From NCBI RefSeq assembly GCF_032193805.1, contig NZ_JAVBIK010000001.1:3663181-3727180 (forward strand): DNA of 64,000 nucleotides, read 5' to 3'. Numbering within the stretch: position 1 is the first letter of the stretch; every line of letters begins with the position of its first letter. A program made the position numbers and the translations under genes. The notes under the pieces were generated by a model that worked only from the letters and a program-made list of their open reading frames with translations, did no database searches and was not told where the DNA came from. The stretch comes from Rhodoferax potami. GTDB lineage: Bacteria > Pseudomonadota > Gammaproteobacteria > Burkholderiales > Burkholderiaceae_C. This document shows, in pieces, positions 31,767-40,431 of this stretch.

Positions 31767-34700
31767 GTGATTCTCTACGAAGACCACGCCTTGACTGCCA
31801 GCACCTTGAAAATCGAATTCCCAGAGTCGCTCCCGGTGTCGGGCAAACGCGACGAAATCATGGATGCCATTGCGGCGCACCAAGTGGTTATCGTCTGCGG
31901 CGAAACGGGCTCGGGCAAAACCACACAGCTGCCCAAAATTGCCCTGGCCATGGGCCGCGGCAAACTCAACTATCCCGCAGGCGAGCGCGGCAAACTCATC
32001 GGCCACACCCAGCCCCGCCGGATCGCGGCCAGCAGCGTGGCCAAGCGGATTGCCGAAGAGCTGCACACGCCTCTGGGCGATGTGGTGGGTTACAAGGTGC
32101 GTTTTAACGACCGGCTGGGCAAGGATGCGTCGGTCAAGTTGATGACGGACGGCATTTTGCTGGCTGAGACGCAAACCGACCCGCTGCTCAAGGCCTACGA
32201 CACGATCATCATTGACGAGGCTCACGAGCGCTCGCTCAACATCGACTTCTTGCTGGGCTACCTGCGCCAGATCCTGCCGCGCCGCCCGGACTTGAAAATC
32301 ATCGTCACCTCGGCCACGATCGACGCACAGCGCTTTGCGGACCACTTCAAGTCCGCCAAGGGCCCCGCGCCGGTCATCATGGTCTCGGGGCGCATGTTCC
32401 CGGTGGAGCAGCGCTACCGCCCGTTTGAAGAAAGCCGCGAGTACGATCTGAACGACGCGATTGCCGATGGCGTGGACGAGCTCTGGCGCGACCCGCATAA
32501 CCAGGGCGACATCCTCGTCTTTTTGCCCGGCGAGCGCGAAATCCGCGAAGCGGCGGACCACCTGCGCAAACACCTGAGCCACCAACCGGTGATGCGCAAT
32601 GCCGAAGTGTTGCCCCTGTTTGCCCGCCTGAGCCCAGCAGAGCAGGATCGCATTTTCGACGGCCACACCGGCCGGCGCATCGTGCTGGCCACCAACGTGG
32701 CCGAGACCTCGCTCACCGTGCCAGGCACCCGATACGTGATTGACGCAGGCACTGCGCGCGTGAAGCGCTATAGTTTTCGTAGCAAGGTAGAGCAGTTACT
32801 GGTAGAGCCCGTCAGCCAGGCAGCGGCCAACCAGCGGGCCTGCCGCTGCGGTCGGGTAGCCAACGGCATTTGCATCCGGCTCTACGACGAAAAAGACTTT
32901 GCCGGCCGCGAGCGCTTCACCACCCCGGAAATTCTGCGCAGCTCGCTCGCGGGCGTGATTCTGCGGATGAAGTCGCTCCACCTCGGTATCGTGGAAGACT
33001 TCCCGTTTCTGGAGCGGCCCACAGGCCGTGCCATCGCAGACGGCTACCAACTGCTCAACGAGCTGGGCGCGGTCGATGAGGCCAACGAACTCACGCCCCT
33101 GGGCCAAGAACTCAGCCGATTGCCGCTCGACCCACGTGTCGGCCGCATGCTGCTGGAAGCCCGCAGCCGTGAAGCACTCGACGAGGCACTGGTGATCGCC
33201 AGCGCCCTGAGCGTCCAGGATGTGCGCGACCGGCCCATGGAGGCCCAGCAGCAGGCGGACACCGCCCACCAAAAGTTTGACGATGAAAAGAGCGAATTCA
33301 CCGGCTACCTGAAGCTGTGGAAGTGGATCCACGATGCGCGAGGCGGAACTACGCCCGCAAAACCGGGGGTGGGGAGCGGTGGGCGTTCTGCGCAGGTAAA
33401 GGAGGAGCCCGCAAAGCGGGCGGGGGACACGGAGCAGAGCGCCCGCAGACCCCAGCTCCCAGCGAGCGCCCACGGATCAGCGCACACCGCAACCCACAAA
33501 CTCACCAATCGCCAATACGAACAACTCCTTCGCCAGAACTTCGTCAACATCCGCCGCGTGCGCGAGTGGAAAGACATCTACAGCCAGCTCCATACCGTGG
33601 TGGCTGAGCACAAATGGCGCCTGAACACCCAGCCCGCCAGCTACGAACAGTTGCACCTGTCCATGCTCTCTGGCCTGCTGGGCAACATCGGCTGCAAGCT
33701 CGAAGAAGGGCAAAACGGCGAATACCTGGGCGCCCGCAGCATCAAATTCTTTGCCCACCCCGGCGCCCACCTGACCAAAAAACCGGGCAAATGGATCGTT
33801 GCCTCGGAGTTGGTGGAAACCACCCGCTTGTTCGGCCGCGGCATTGCCGCCATCGAACCCCATTGGCTGGAACAAGTGGGCGGCCATTTGCTCAAGAAAC
33901 AGCTGCTGGACCCGCACTGGGAAAAGAAAGCCGCCGAGGTTGTGGCACTGGAGCGAGCCACGTTGTATGGCATCGTGGTCTACAGCGGCCGCAAAGTGAA
34001 CTACGGCCGGGTCGACATGGCCGGTGCGCGCGAAATTTTTATCCGTGAAGCCCTGGTTGGCAAAGAGTGGGAAACCACCTTGCCCTTCCTGGCCGCGAAC
34101 CACAAGCTCATCAAGCAGGTCGAAGAGCTGGAGCACAAGGCCCGCCGCCAAGACGTGCTGGTGGACGACGAGCTGATCTACGCCTTCTACGACCAGCAGC
34201 TGCCTGCCGACGTGTGCAGCGGCTACAGCTTCGAGCGCTGGTACCGCGAAGAGGTGAAAAAGCAGCCCGAGCTGCTCAAACTCACCCGCGAGGAGCTGAT
34301 GCGCCACGAGGCGGCAGGCATTACCACCGCATCCTTCCCCAAAACCATCCGTTTGGGCGGTGTCGATTGCGCAGCGACCTACCTGCACCAACCCGGTGAC
34401 GCCAGAGACGGCCTGACCGTGACCGTGCCCCTGTTTGTGCTGAACCAAGTCAACGATGAGCGCTGCGAATGGCTGGTACCCGGCATGCTCAAGGACAAAG
34501 TGCAGGCCTTGCTCAAAACCCTGCACCAGCGGCCGCGCAGCCGCCTGGTGCCGCTGCCCGACACCGCCGCCAAGTTCGCTGAGGCCTTGAACGCTCCTGA
34601 AAAATTCGGCACCGGCGGGCTGGTGGAAGCCGTGCTCAAGTTGGTGCGAGACGCCACTTCGCTGGACATTGTCAAAGCCGACATCAAAGTCGACATGCTC

Positions 34701-35942
34701 AGCCCGCACTTCTTCATGAACTTCCGCGTAGTGGACGAACATGGCCGCCAACTCGGCCATGGCCGTAACCTGGGTGCATTGAAGGCGGAGCTAGGCAGCC
34801 AAGCCCGCGGTGCTTTCCAAGCGCTAGCTAGCTTGAAGCTGGCCCAAAACCAGTCAGATAGCACAGATACCAGCCTACCGCCAGGAGCTGGTTTGACCGG
34901 GCGCTCTGCGCAGGTCAAGGAGGAGCCCGCAAAGCGGGCGGGGGACACGGAGCAGAGCGCCCGGTCAAATCAGCGCCCAGCGCACACCAGCTCTGCGCGG
35001 CAAGCTACAAAAAACGTAGCAAATGGCAATCCATCCAAGAATGCCGCCCCCAGCATCCTAGACGGCCGCTTCACCACCTGGACCTTCGGCGAACTCCCCG
35101 AGCTGCTGGAAATCCGCAAAGGCGGCCAGACACTCATTGGCTTCCCCGCATTGATCGATGCCGGCGACGCGGTGACGGTGGAGGTGTTCGACGAACCCGA
35201 GGTGGCCGCCGCCAAACACCGCGCCGGCTTGCGACGCCTCTTTGCACTGCAAATCAAAGACGCCCTCAAATACCTCGAGAAAAACATTCCCGACCTGCAA
35301 AAAATGGCGGTGGCCTTCATGCAGGTCGGCACCTTGGAGGGCGGCAAATCTGCCACCGGCGGCACCGTAGAAGAGTTGCGCGAACAAATCATTGCCGTGG
35401 CCCTGGACCGCGCATTTTTGCTGGATCCCTTGCCGACCGATGAGTTCGCCTTCAAACGCCGGATCGACGAAGGCCGGGGGCGCCTCACCTTGATTGCCAA
35501 CGAAGTGGCCCGCTTGGCGGGCACGGTGCTGCAGGAATACGCAACAGCCGCCCGCAAAATCAAAGACACCAAAAATGCCCCGGATGCGGTGGCAGATGCA
35601 GCCCAGCAAATCACCCGGCTTATCCCTAAGCGCTTTCTGCAAGCCACGCCCTGGGACCGCCTGCAACATCTGGCACGCTACCTCAAGGCCATCACCCTGC
35701 GCCTTGAGAAATACCGTGCCGATCCGGCCCGCGATACCGCACGGTTGACCGAATTGCGCCCGCAGGAGCAGCGCTACTGGCGCTTGGTCGCAGAACGCAA
35801 AGGCGTGCAGGACGAGCGGATGCAAGAGTTCCGCTGGCTGCTCGAAGAGTTGCGGGTCAGCTTCTTTGCCCAGGAGCTGCGCACGCCCCAACCGGTAAGT
35901 GTGAAGCGCCTGGACAAGGCCTGGGCACAGCTGGGGAGCTAA
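31767..35942 (+). CDS. hrpA: ATP-dependent RNA helicase HrpA (DEAH box) with two inserted peptides
   Basis: The 1391-aa DEAH-box helicase starts at GTG 31767. Walker A GETGSGKT is at residues 45-52, the DEAH box at 150-153 (IIIDEAHERSLNIDF), SAT is in VTSATIDAQRF, and the C-terminal motifs FLPGEREI, TNVAETSLTVPG and QRACRCGRV follow. In E. coli HrpA resolves stalled or collided ribosomes on mRNA. At 1391 aa it is longer than the ~1300-aa E. coli protein. The excess is largely explained by two low-complexity insertions, near residues ~527-572 and ~1030-1085, each containing the peptide SAQVKEEPAKRAGDTEQSA. Both are encoded by palindromic DNA elements and keep the frame open. Confidence 0.95.
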   Translation: MILYEDHALTASTLKIEFPESLPVSGKRDEIMDAIAAHQVVIVCGETGSGKTTQLPKIALAMGRGKLNYPAGERGKLIGHTQPRRIAASSVAKRIAEELHTPLGDVVGYKVRFNDRLGKDASVKLMTDGILLAETQTDPLLKAYDTIIIDEAHERSLNIDFLLGYLRQILPRRPDLKIIVTSATIDAQRFADHFKSAKGPAPVIMVSGRMFPVEQRYRPFEESREYDLNDAIADGVDELWRDPHNQGDILVFLPGEREIREAADHLRKHLSHQPVMRNAEVLPLFARLSPAEQDRIFDGHTGRRIVLATNVAETSLTVPGTRYVIDAGTARVKRYSFRSKVEQLLVEPVSQAAANQRACRCGRVANGICIRLYDEKDFAGRERFTTPEILRSSLAGVILRMKSLHLGIVEDFPFLERPTGRAIADGYQLLNELGAVDEANELTPLGQELSRLPLDPRVGRMLLEARSREALDEALVIASALSVQDVRDRPMEAQQQADTAHQKFDDEKSEFTGYLKLWKWIHDARGGTTPAKPGVGSGGRSAQVKEEPAKRAGDTEQSARRPQLPASAHGSAHTATHKLTNRQYEQLLRQNFVNIRRVREWKDIYSQLHTVVAEHKWRLNTQPASYEQLHLSMLSGLLGNIGCKLEEGQNGEYLGARSIKFFAHPGAHLTKKPGKWIVASELVETTRLFGRGIAAIEPHWLEQVGGHLLKKQLLDPHWEKKAAEVVALERATLYGIVVYSGRKVNYGRVDMAGAREIFIREALVGKEWETTLPFLAANHKLIKQVEELEHKARRQDVLVDDELIYAFYDQQLPADVCSGYSFERWYREEVKKQPELLKLTREELMRHEAAGITTASFPKTIRLGGVDCAATYLHQPGDARDGLTVTVPLFVLNQVNDERCEWLVPGMLKDKVQALLKTLHQRPRSRLVPLPDTAAKFAEALNAPEKFGTGGLVEAVLKLVRDATSLDIVKADIKVDMLSPHFFMNFRVVDEHGRQLGHGRNLGALKAELGSQARGAFQALASLKLAQNQSDSTDTSLPPGAGLTGRSAQVKEEPAKRAGDTEQSARSNQRPAHTSSARQATKNVANGNPSKNAAPSILDGRFTTWTFGELPELLEIRKGGQTLIGFPALIDAGDAVTVEVFDEPEVAAAKHRAGLRRLFALQIKDALKYLEKNIPDLQKMAVAFMQVGTLEGGKSATGGTVEELREQIIAVALDRAFLLDPLPTDEFAFKRRIDEGRGRLTLIANEVARLAGTVLQEYATAARKIKDTKNAPDAVADAAQQITRLIPKRFLQATPWDRLQHLARYLKAITLRLEKYRADPARDTARLTELRPQEQRYWRLVAERKGVQDERMQEFRWLLEELRVSFFAQELRTPQPVSVKRLDKAWAQLGS
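33381..33444. repeat. Palindromic in-frame element, copy 1, in hrpA
   Basis: Outer arms GGGCGTTCTGC (33381-33391) and GCAGAGCGCCC (33434-33444) pair with one mismatch. Between them is a 42-bp core differing at one base from copy 2, holding an inner hairpin GCCCGC-AAA-GCGGGC (33407-33421). It encodes GRSAQVKEEP and AKRAGDTEQSAR in the HrpA frame. Confidence 0.9.
34892..34969. repeat. Palindromic in-frame element, copy 2, in hrpA
   Basis: Perfect 18-bp terminal inverted repeats, TTTGACCGGGCGCTCTGC (34892-34909) and its complement (34952-34969), enclose a 42-bp core identical to copy 1 except for one base. The inner stem GCCCGC-AAA-GCGGGC is preserved. The element is 78 bp, a multiple of three, and is read in the same frame as copy 1, giving the same 22-residue peptide. 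Confidence 0.92.
34964..35020. repeat. Dispersed ~57-bp repeat in hrpA next to palindromic copy 2
   Basis: On the minus strand it reads GCTACGTTTTTTGTAGCTTG, then CCGCGCAG, a GTGCGC block and GGGCGCTGATTT, ending within the right arm of the palindromic element. The GCTAC/GTAGC stem (35004-35020) is intact. The HrpA frame stays open (RPAHTSSARQATKN). Confidence 0.65.
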
Positions 35943-35946
35943 GCTT

Positions 35947-35964
35947 TCGGGCGTGAGCGCCCGA
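35947..35964 (+). terminator. Hairpin after hrpA
   Basis: TCGGGCG-TGAG-CGCCCGA forms a perfect 7-bp stem five bases past the hrpA stop and just before the convergent gene's stop at 35969. No T-run follows on either strand. It may act as a bidirectional 3' end. Confidence 0.45.
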
Positions 35965-35968
35965 GGGG

Positions 35969-36538
35969 TCAGCCTTCTGGGGGCAACAACATCGCGATGC
36001 GTTCGCTGATGGAGTCCGCCCGTTCGTGGCCTGCTATTTCTTCTACCGCGCTGATCATGTCGCGTGCGGCGGCGAGCATGGTGTCGCGGTCTTTGGCATT
36101 TCGGAGCGCTTCGCGGAATGCTTCGGCACGCGCGGGGTCGCGCCGCACAAACATGCGCTCACAGATGTCAAACAAGAACATCCGCGTGGTGGCTAGAGAC
36201 CGCTTGCCCTCGAAACTATCCGCAGACGATGTAGCGGTGACAACCTCGGTCAGCACCTGCGGTGCGACCGGGTGTGAAGCAGGTGCCGGAGCAGGCGCGC
36301 TTTTGGGGGTGGCGCGAGGCGCTCTGACCGCTGACGCAGGTTCATCCTGCGGCACCAGATAGCCACTTTGCATCAGGTGGGTAGCCAGGCGCATCGCATC
36401 GCCGTGGAACAGGTGGTTGATGGCTTCGACCGTATTGCGGCCGTCCGCGAGGATCAGCATCGCCCGTTCACGCTGTCCGAGCGTGCGATTCCCGATTTGC
36501 AATTCTGTCCGCGCTTTGTCGGTTTTGAGTAGTTGCAT
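35969..36538 (-). CDS. Hypothetical protein (189 aa), wHTH-like N-terminus
   Basis: The first ~65 residues (MQLLKTDKARTELQIGNRTLGQRERAMLILADGRNTVEAINHLF...LATHLMQSGYLVPQ) resemble a small winged-helix-like module that I recall in many betaproteobacterial hypotheticals; no function is established. A Pro/Ala-rich linker follows (~70-95), then a helical C-terminal part (FLFDICERMFVRRDPARAEAFREALRNAKDRDTMLAAARDMI). There is no signal peptide or membrane segment. It stands alone on the minus strand between convergent hrpA and the sugar dehydrogenase gene (78-bp gap). Confidence 0.7.
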   Translation of the reverse strand: MQLLKTDKARTELQIGNRTLGQRERAMLILADGRNTVEAINHLFHGDAMRLATHLMQSGYLVPQDEPASAVRAPRATPKSAPAPAPASHPVAPQVLTEVVTATSSADSFEGKRSLATTRMFLFDICERMFVRRDPARAEAFREALRNAKDRDTMLAAARDMISAVEEIAGHERADSISERIAMLLPPEG

Positions 36539-36616
36539 GGTCCTTCTCCAACGAAGGCCGCATTACAACCACACCAGATGACAAGCCGGTGAAGGTGGCA
36601 GGCTTGCCGTAGTGGC

Positions 36617-37807
36617 TCAGCGCGGCAGAACCCGCAGCAGGCGCCCGCGCGAGGCGTCGGTCAGCAGATAGAGCCAGCCATCAGGGCCCTGGCGCACATC
36701 CCGCACCCGTTCTTTCAGGTCTTGCAAATAGGCCGTTTCGCGCAGCACCCGGCCGCCAAAGGGCTCGCTGAGCTCGAGTCGGGCCAGGTAGCCGAATTTG
36801 AGGGAGCCCACCACCAGGCTACCGTGCCAGCCGGGGCCGTAGCGTTGGCTGCTTACAAAGGCCATGCCAGAGGGGGCGATGGACGGTGTCCAGTAATGGT
36901 CTGGTTGCTCCAGCCCGGGCTGTGTGGTGATGCCCGCGCCAATTTTTCCGCCCCCATAGTTCTCGCCATAGGTAATCAGGGGCCAGCCGTAGTTGCGCCC
37001 ACGTTGGACTTTGTTGATTTCGTCGCCGCCCTGGGGGCCATGCTCGAGTTCCCACAAGGTGCCATCGGGGGCTTGCACCATGCCCTGGGGATTGCGGTGG
37101 CCCAGGCTCCAGATTTCAGGCAGTGCTCCGTTGGCGCGCGCAGCGGCGGTGGCAAACGGGTTGTCTGCAGGCACGGTGCCGTCTTTGCGGATGCGAATCA
37201 CCTTGCCATGGTGGTTGTTCAGGGTCTGGGCGTCGTCTTTTTTGCTGAAGCGTTCGCCGAGGGCCAGGTACAGGGTACCGTCGGGTTTGCCATCGCGCTG
37301 TCCCTCGGTGATGCGGCACCCGAAGTGCGCGCTGCTGCTGAACTTGGGTTTCTGGCTGAACAAGACCTGCAGGTCCAGCAGGCGGGTGTTGTCCGGGCTG
37401 AGTGTGGCACGCGCCATGGCAGTGCTGTTGCCGGATTCGCCCGGCTCGGCGTAACAAAAATAAAGCTGGCGATTGCTGGCAAATGCACTGTCCAGCACCA
37501 GATCGAGCAGGCCGCCCTGACCGCGGGCATCGATGGCCGGGAGGCCACTCACCGGCGGGCTGACCTGGCCTTTGGCGCTCACCACGCGCAAGCGCCCCGG
37601 CCGCTCAGTGACCAGAAAGCCGCCCTCGGGCAGAAACGCCACGGCCCATGGATGCTCCAAGCCGGTGGCCACGGTCTCGGTGCGCAACGATTCAGTTTGT
37701 GCAGCCGCAAGGCCTGCCCAGAGACCGGCGCTTGCGGCCAGACAGAGCGCTGCTTTGCGCAAGTGACGTATCACGGTGACAGTGGATGCCATACGGTATT
37801 TATGCAT
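36617..37807 (-). CDS. PQQ-dependent aldose sugar dehydrogenase (soluble GDH/YliI family)
   Basis: The 396-aa exported protein has a signal peptide (hydrophobic core LRKAALCLAASAGLWAGLAAAQ). The six-bladed propeller family blocks are TGLEHPWAVAFLPEGGFLVTERPGRLRVV, GGLLDLVLD, YLALGERF, GKVIRIRKDGTVPADNPFA, SLGHRNPQGM, LWELEHGPQGGDEINKVQRGRNYGWP and YWTPSIAPSGMAF. The enzyme oxidises aldose sugars in the periplasm with PQQ as cofactor. Start 37807 (MHKYRMAS) is chosen for the GAGG 9 bases upstream; 37792 is an alternative. The leader, including that SD, is a copy of the dispersed repeat (37805-37868). Confidence 0.9.
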   Translation of the reverse strand: MHKYRMASTVTVIRHLRKAALCLAASAGLWAGLAAAQTESLRTETVATGLEHPWAVAFLPEGGFLVTERPGRLRVVSAKGQVSPPVSGLPAIDARGQGGLLDLVLDSAFASNRQLYFCYAEPGESGNSTAMARATLSPDNTRLLDLQVLFSQKPKFSSSAHFGCRITEGQRDGKPDGTLYLALGERFSKKDDAQTLNNHHGKVIRIRKDGTVPADNPFATAAARANGALPEIWSLGHRNPQGMVQAPDGTLWELEHGPQGGDEINKVQRGRNYGWPLITYGENYGGGKIGAGITTQPGLEQPDHYWTPSIAPSGMAFVSSQRYGPGWHGSLVVGSLKFGYLARLELSEPFGGRVLRETAYLQDLKERVRDVRQGPDGWLYLLTDASRGRLLRVLPR

Positions 37808-37868
37808 AAAACAGCCTCTAGCCCAGATGAAGGTTGCTGGTGTAGCTATGAAATCAATAGCAGCGTAA
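37805..37868. repeat. Dispersed ~60-bp repeat forming the sugar-dehydrogenase leader
   Basis: On the minus strand it reads GCTGCTATTGATTTCATAGC, then TACACCAGCAACC, TTCATCTGGGCTAGAGG and CTGTTTTATG. The GCTAT/ATAGC stem and the GGGCTAGAGGC module are clear. The GAGG serving as SD and the ATG of the PQQ sugar dehydrogenase lie in its right end. Confidence 0.8.
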
Positions 37869-39029
37869 TCACAAGGTCTTGAGGCGTTCCAGGGCGCTTT
37901 GGAGTGTGCTGTCTTGCTTGGCAAAGCAAAAGCGCACCACTCGCTGGTCAAAACCATTTCCATAAAAGGCCGAGAGCGGTATGGCGGCCACCCCGACCTC
38001 GCGGGTCAGCCATTGGCAAAAATCGGCCTCGTTCAAGTCGCTTACGTCGGAGATGTCCACGCATTGGAAATAGCTGCCTTGGCTGGGCAAGAGCTTGAAC
38101 CGAGTACCTGCGAGTCCCGCGCGGAAGAGGTCGCGCTTGTGTTGGTAGAACGCGGGCAGCTCGAGGTAAGGCGCCGGGTGGGCCAGATACGCGGCCAGCG
38201 CATGCTGGACCGGGGTGTTGACGGTGAACACATTGAACTGGTGCACCTTGCGGAACTCCGCCATCAAGGCCGCAGGGGCAGCGACCGTGCCCACTTTCCA
38301 GCCGGTCACATGGAAGGTTTTGCCGAAGCTCGACACCACAAAGGCCCGAGCTGCGAGGCCGGGAAAGCGGGAAGCGCTCTCGTGGGCTTGGCCATCAAAC
38401 ACCATGTGTTCGTACACCTCATCGCTGATGAGCAACACGTTGGTCGGTGCCAGCAGGTCCTGGAGGGCCAGCATGTCGGCCCGGCTCCAGACCGTGGCGC
38501 TGGGGTTGTGTGGCGAGTTAATGAGCAAGGCCCGTGTTTTGGGCGTGATGGCCGCGCCGATTTTGGCGAAGTCGGGCCGGAAGGTGCCCGGAGTCAGGGG
38601 CACACGCACCACGACGCCACCGGCTAGCTCGATGTTGGGGACATAGCTGTCATAGCAGGGCTCCAGCACAATGACCTCGTCACCCGGATGCACCACAGCG
38701 AGAAGGGCGGTCAGGATCGCCTGGGTCGCACCGGCGGTAATGGTGATTTCGGTGTCGGGGTGATAGGCCTTGCCATGCAGGCCAGCGATCTTGGCTGACA
38801 CGGCCTGCCGCAAAGCCGGCACACCAGCCATGGGCGGGTACTGGTTGTGTCCTGCTTGCATGGCTGCGGTCACGGCATCGACCAACTTCGGGTCGCACGC
38901 AAAGTCCGGAAAGCCTTGACCAAGATTGACCGCTTTGTGCTCAGTGGCGAGCGCCGACATGACGGTAAAGATCGTGGTGCCCACATTCGGCAGGCGGCTG
39001 GAGAGCGGGGGTGTCAATGCAGTAGTCAT
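37869..39029 (-). CDS. PLP-dependent aminotransferase, methionine aminotransferase-like
   Basis: The 386-aa fold-type I aminotransferase has PLP lysine Lys237 in VVSSFGKTFHVTGWKVGTV, the LGQGFPDFACDP start, NSPHNPSATVWSR, and ISDEVYEHMVFDGQAHES. These features match the YbdL/kynurenine-aminotransferase branch that transaminates methionine with keto acids. ATG at 39029 (MTTALTPPL) is taken; an ATG at 39044 overlapping the cysB stop would add five residues. The position directly after cysB suggests a sulfur amino-acid role, possibly in methionine salvage; the substrate is inferred. Confidence 0.87.
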   Translation of the reverse strand: MTTALTPPLSSRLPNVGTTIFTVMSALATEHKAVNLGQGFPDFACDPKLVDAVTAAMQAGHNQYPPMAGVPALRQAVSAKIAGLHGKAYHPDTEITITAGATQAILTALLAVVHPGDEVIVLEPCYDSYVPNIELAGGVVVRVPLTPGTFRPDFAKIGAAITPKTRALLINSPHNPSATVWSRADMLALQDLLAPTNVLLISDEVYEHMVFDGQAHESASRFPGLAARAFVVSSFGKTFHVTGWKVGTVAAPAALMAEFRKVHQFNVFTVNTPVQHALAAYLAHPAPYLELPAFYQHKRDLFRAGLAGTRFKLLPSQGSYFQCVDISDVSDLNEADFCQWLTREVGVAAIPLSAFYGNGFDQRVVRFCFAKQDSTLQSALERLKTL

Positions 39030-39033
39030 GGTT

Positions 39034-39999
39034 TCACAACTCATAATCGTTTACGTGGCCTTCCATGGCCTTGGCGATCAGCGCGCGGTTCAGGCGGCTG
39101 CTTAAAAATTCCGCAAAAGTGAACACGAAATTGCGCAAATAGGCGCTGCGCTTGAAGGCTACTCGAGTCACGTTCTGGCCGAACAGGTAGCCCGCGGGTC
39201 GCACCACCAAGCCGCCACGGGCGCCGTTTTTCTCCATGTCCTCCACCACATCGGTGACCGCCATTTCAGCCGCAATGCCGATGCCCAAGCCCAGGCGCAC
39301 ATAGGTCTTGATCACGTCGGAGTCAATCGCTTCGAGCGAAATCCGAGGCTCCAGCTTGCGGGCCTCAAACGCTTGGTCAATTTTGGTGCGTCCGGTAAAG
39401 GACGGGTGGTAAGTGATGAGCGGCTCGGCAGCGACGTCTTCCAGCGTGACATGCTCTTTCAGGGCCAAGGGGTGGTCGGCGGGCAATACCAGCACGTGTT
39501 GCCACTCGTAGCAGGGCAGGGTGACCAGTTCGCTGTAGTTGGACAGGGATTCGGTGGCGATCCCGATTTCGGCCACATCGTCGATCAGCATGCGGGCGAC
39601 CTGGTCAGGCGCGCCTTGGTGCAGGCTCACATTGACCTTGGGAAAGGCTGCGCGGAGTTGTGCCACCTTTTCCGGCAGCACATAACGGGCTTGTGTGTGG
39701 GTGGTGGCGATCGATAGCGTGCCGCTGTCCTGCGAGCTGTATTGTTCGCCGATGCGCTTGAGGTTGTTGACCTCACGCAGGATCAACTCGATGCTTTTGA
39801 GCACATGCTGGCCTGGCTCGGTGATGCGCTTGAGGCGTTTGCCGTGGCGGGCAAAGATGTCGATGCCCAGCTCTTCTTCCAGCTCAATAATGGCTTTGGA
39901 CACACCCGGCTGCGAGGTATGTAGTGCCTTCGCCGCCTCGGTCAGGTTGAGGTTGCGGCGCGCGGCTTCTTGTACGAAGCGGAATTGGTGAAGGTTCAT
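39034..39999 (-). CDS. cysB: LysR-type cys-regulon activator CysB
   Basis: The 321-aa LysR regulator has an N-terminal HTH: MNLHQFRFVQEAARRNLNLTEAAKALHTSQPGVSKAIIELEEELGIDIFARHGKRLKRITEPG. This is the CysB/Cbl subgroup sequence, including the RNLNLTEAA and RHGKRL features. The effector domain has LSIATTHTQARYVLP, which in CysB contains the sulfate / N-acetylserine pocket. It activates genes for sulfate uptake and reduction, so the tauE-cysN operon at 4963-11110 is the expected target. It is cotranscribed downstream of cbiX (45-bp gap). Confidence 0.93.
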   Translation of the reverse strand: MNLHQFRFVQEAARRNLNLTEAAKALHTSQPGVSKAIIELEEELGIDIFARHGKRLKRITEPGQHVLKSIELILREVNNLKRIGEQYSSQDSGTLSIATTHTQARYVLPEKVAQLRAAFPKVNVSLHQGAPDQVARMLIDDVAEIGIATESLSNYSELVTLPCYEWQHVLVLPADHPLALKEHVTLEDVAAEPLITYHPSFTGRTKIDQAFEARKLEPRISLEAIDSDVIKTYVRLGLGIGIAAEMAVTDVVEDMEKNGARGGLVVRPAGYLFGQNVTRVAFKRSAYLRNFVFTFAEFLSSRLNRALIAKAMEGHVNDYEL

Positions 40000-40044
40000 A
40001 TCGAATTCCAGCTAAAGAAGGAATTCATTATGCCTCAGGGGGAT

Positions 40045-40431
40045 TTATGCCTCGGTCGGATCCAACGCAATAGATGCCAACATCTGCACCAGGCGATCGT
40101 CTTCCCCCACCGCCTTCTGGAGGTGGAAATGCACCGCCGGATGGTCGGCGCGCAATTGGGTTACCAATTCAGGCAAATCCTCGCGGGCATGGCGGCCTAC
40201 GCCCAAAAACATGGGCACGATGGTGATGCTGCCGACGCCCGCACCAGTGAGTTGCGCCACGGTGTCGGGCAGGTCAGGCTGGCTGAGCTCTAGGTAGGCA
40301 CAGGCCACTTCGACGTCTGCTGACTGGCTGCGAATGCGCGCGGCCACCGCCTCCATGGGCTTGTGCCACAGCGGGTCGCGGGAACCGTGGGCGAACAACA
40401 CAATTGCGTGGCGGGGGGCGGGGCTTGTCAT
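40045..40431 (-). CDS. cbiX: Sirohydrochlorin chelatase CbiX (short form)
   Basis: The 128-aa small CbiX has the family start HAIVLFAHGSRDPLWHKPMEAV with a metal-binding His, and ITIVPMFLGVGRHAREDLPELV with a second His region. It inserts a metal (Fe2+ for siroheme, Co2+ for cobalamin) into sirohydrochlorin. Siroheme is the cofactor of CysI encoded in this window, so the iron role is plausible. Start 40431 overlaps the lptG stop by four bases (ATGA); cysB follows. Confidence 0.88.
   Translation of the reverse strand: MTSPAPRHAIVLFAHGSRDPLWHKPMEAVAARIRSQSADVEVACAYLELSQPDLPDTVAQLTGAGVGSITIVPMFLGVGRHAREDLPELVTQLRADHPAVHFHLQKAVGEDDRLVQMLASIALDPTEA

Noticed and set aside
33381..34969. CRISPR-like repeat pair in hrpA
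   Set aside because: Only two copies 1.5 kb apart, both inside a coding frame, without regular spacers; a dispersed palindromic element explains them better.
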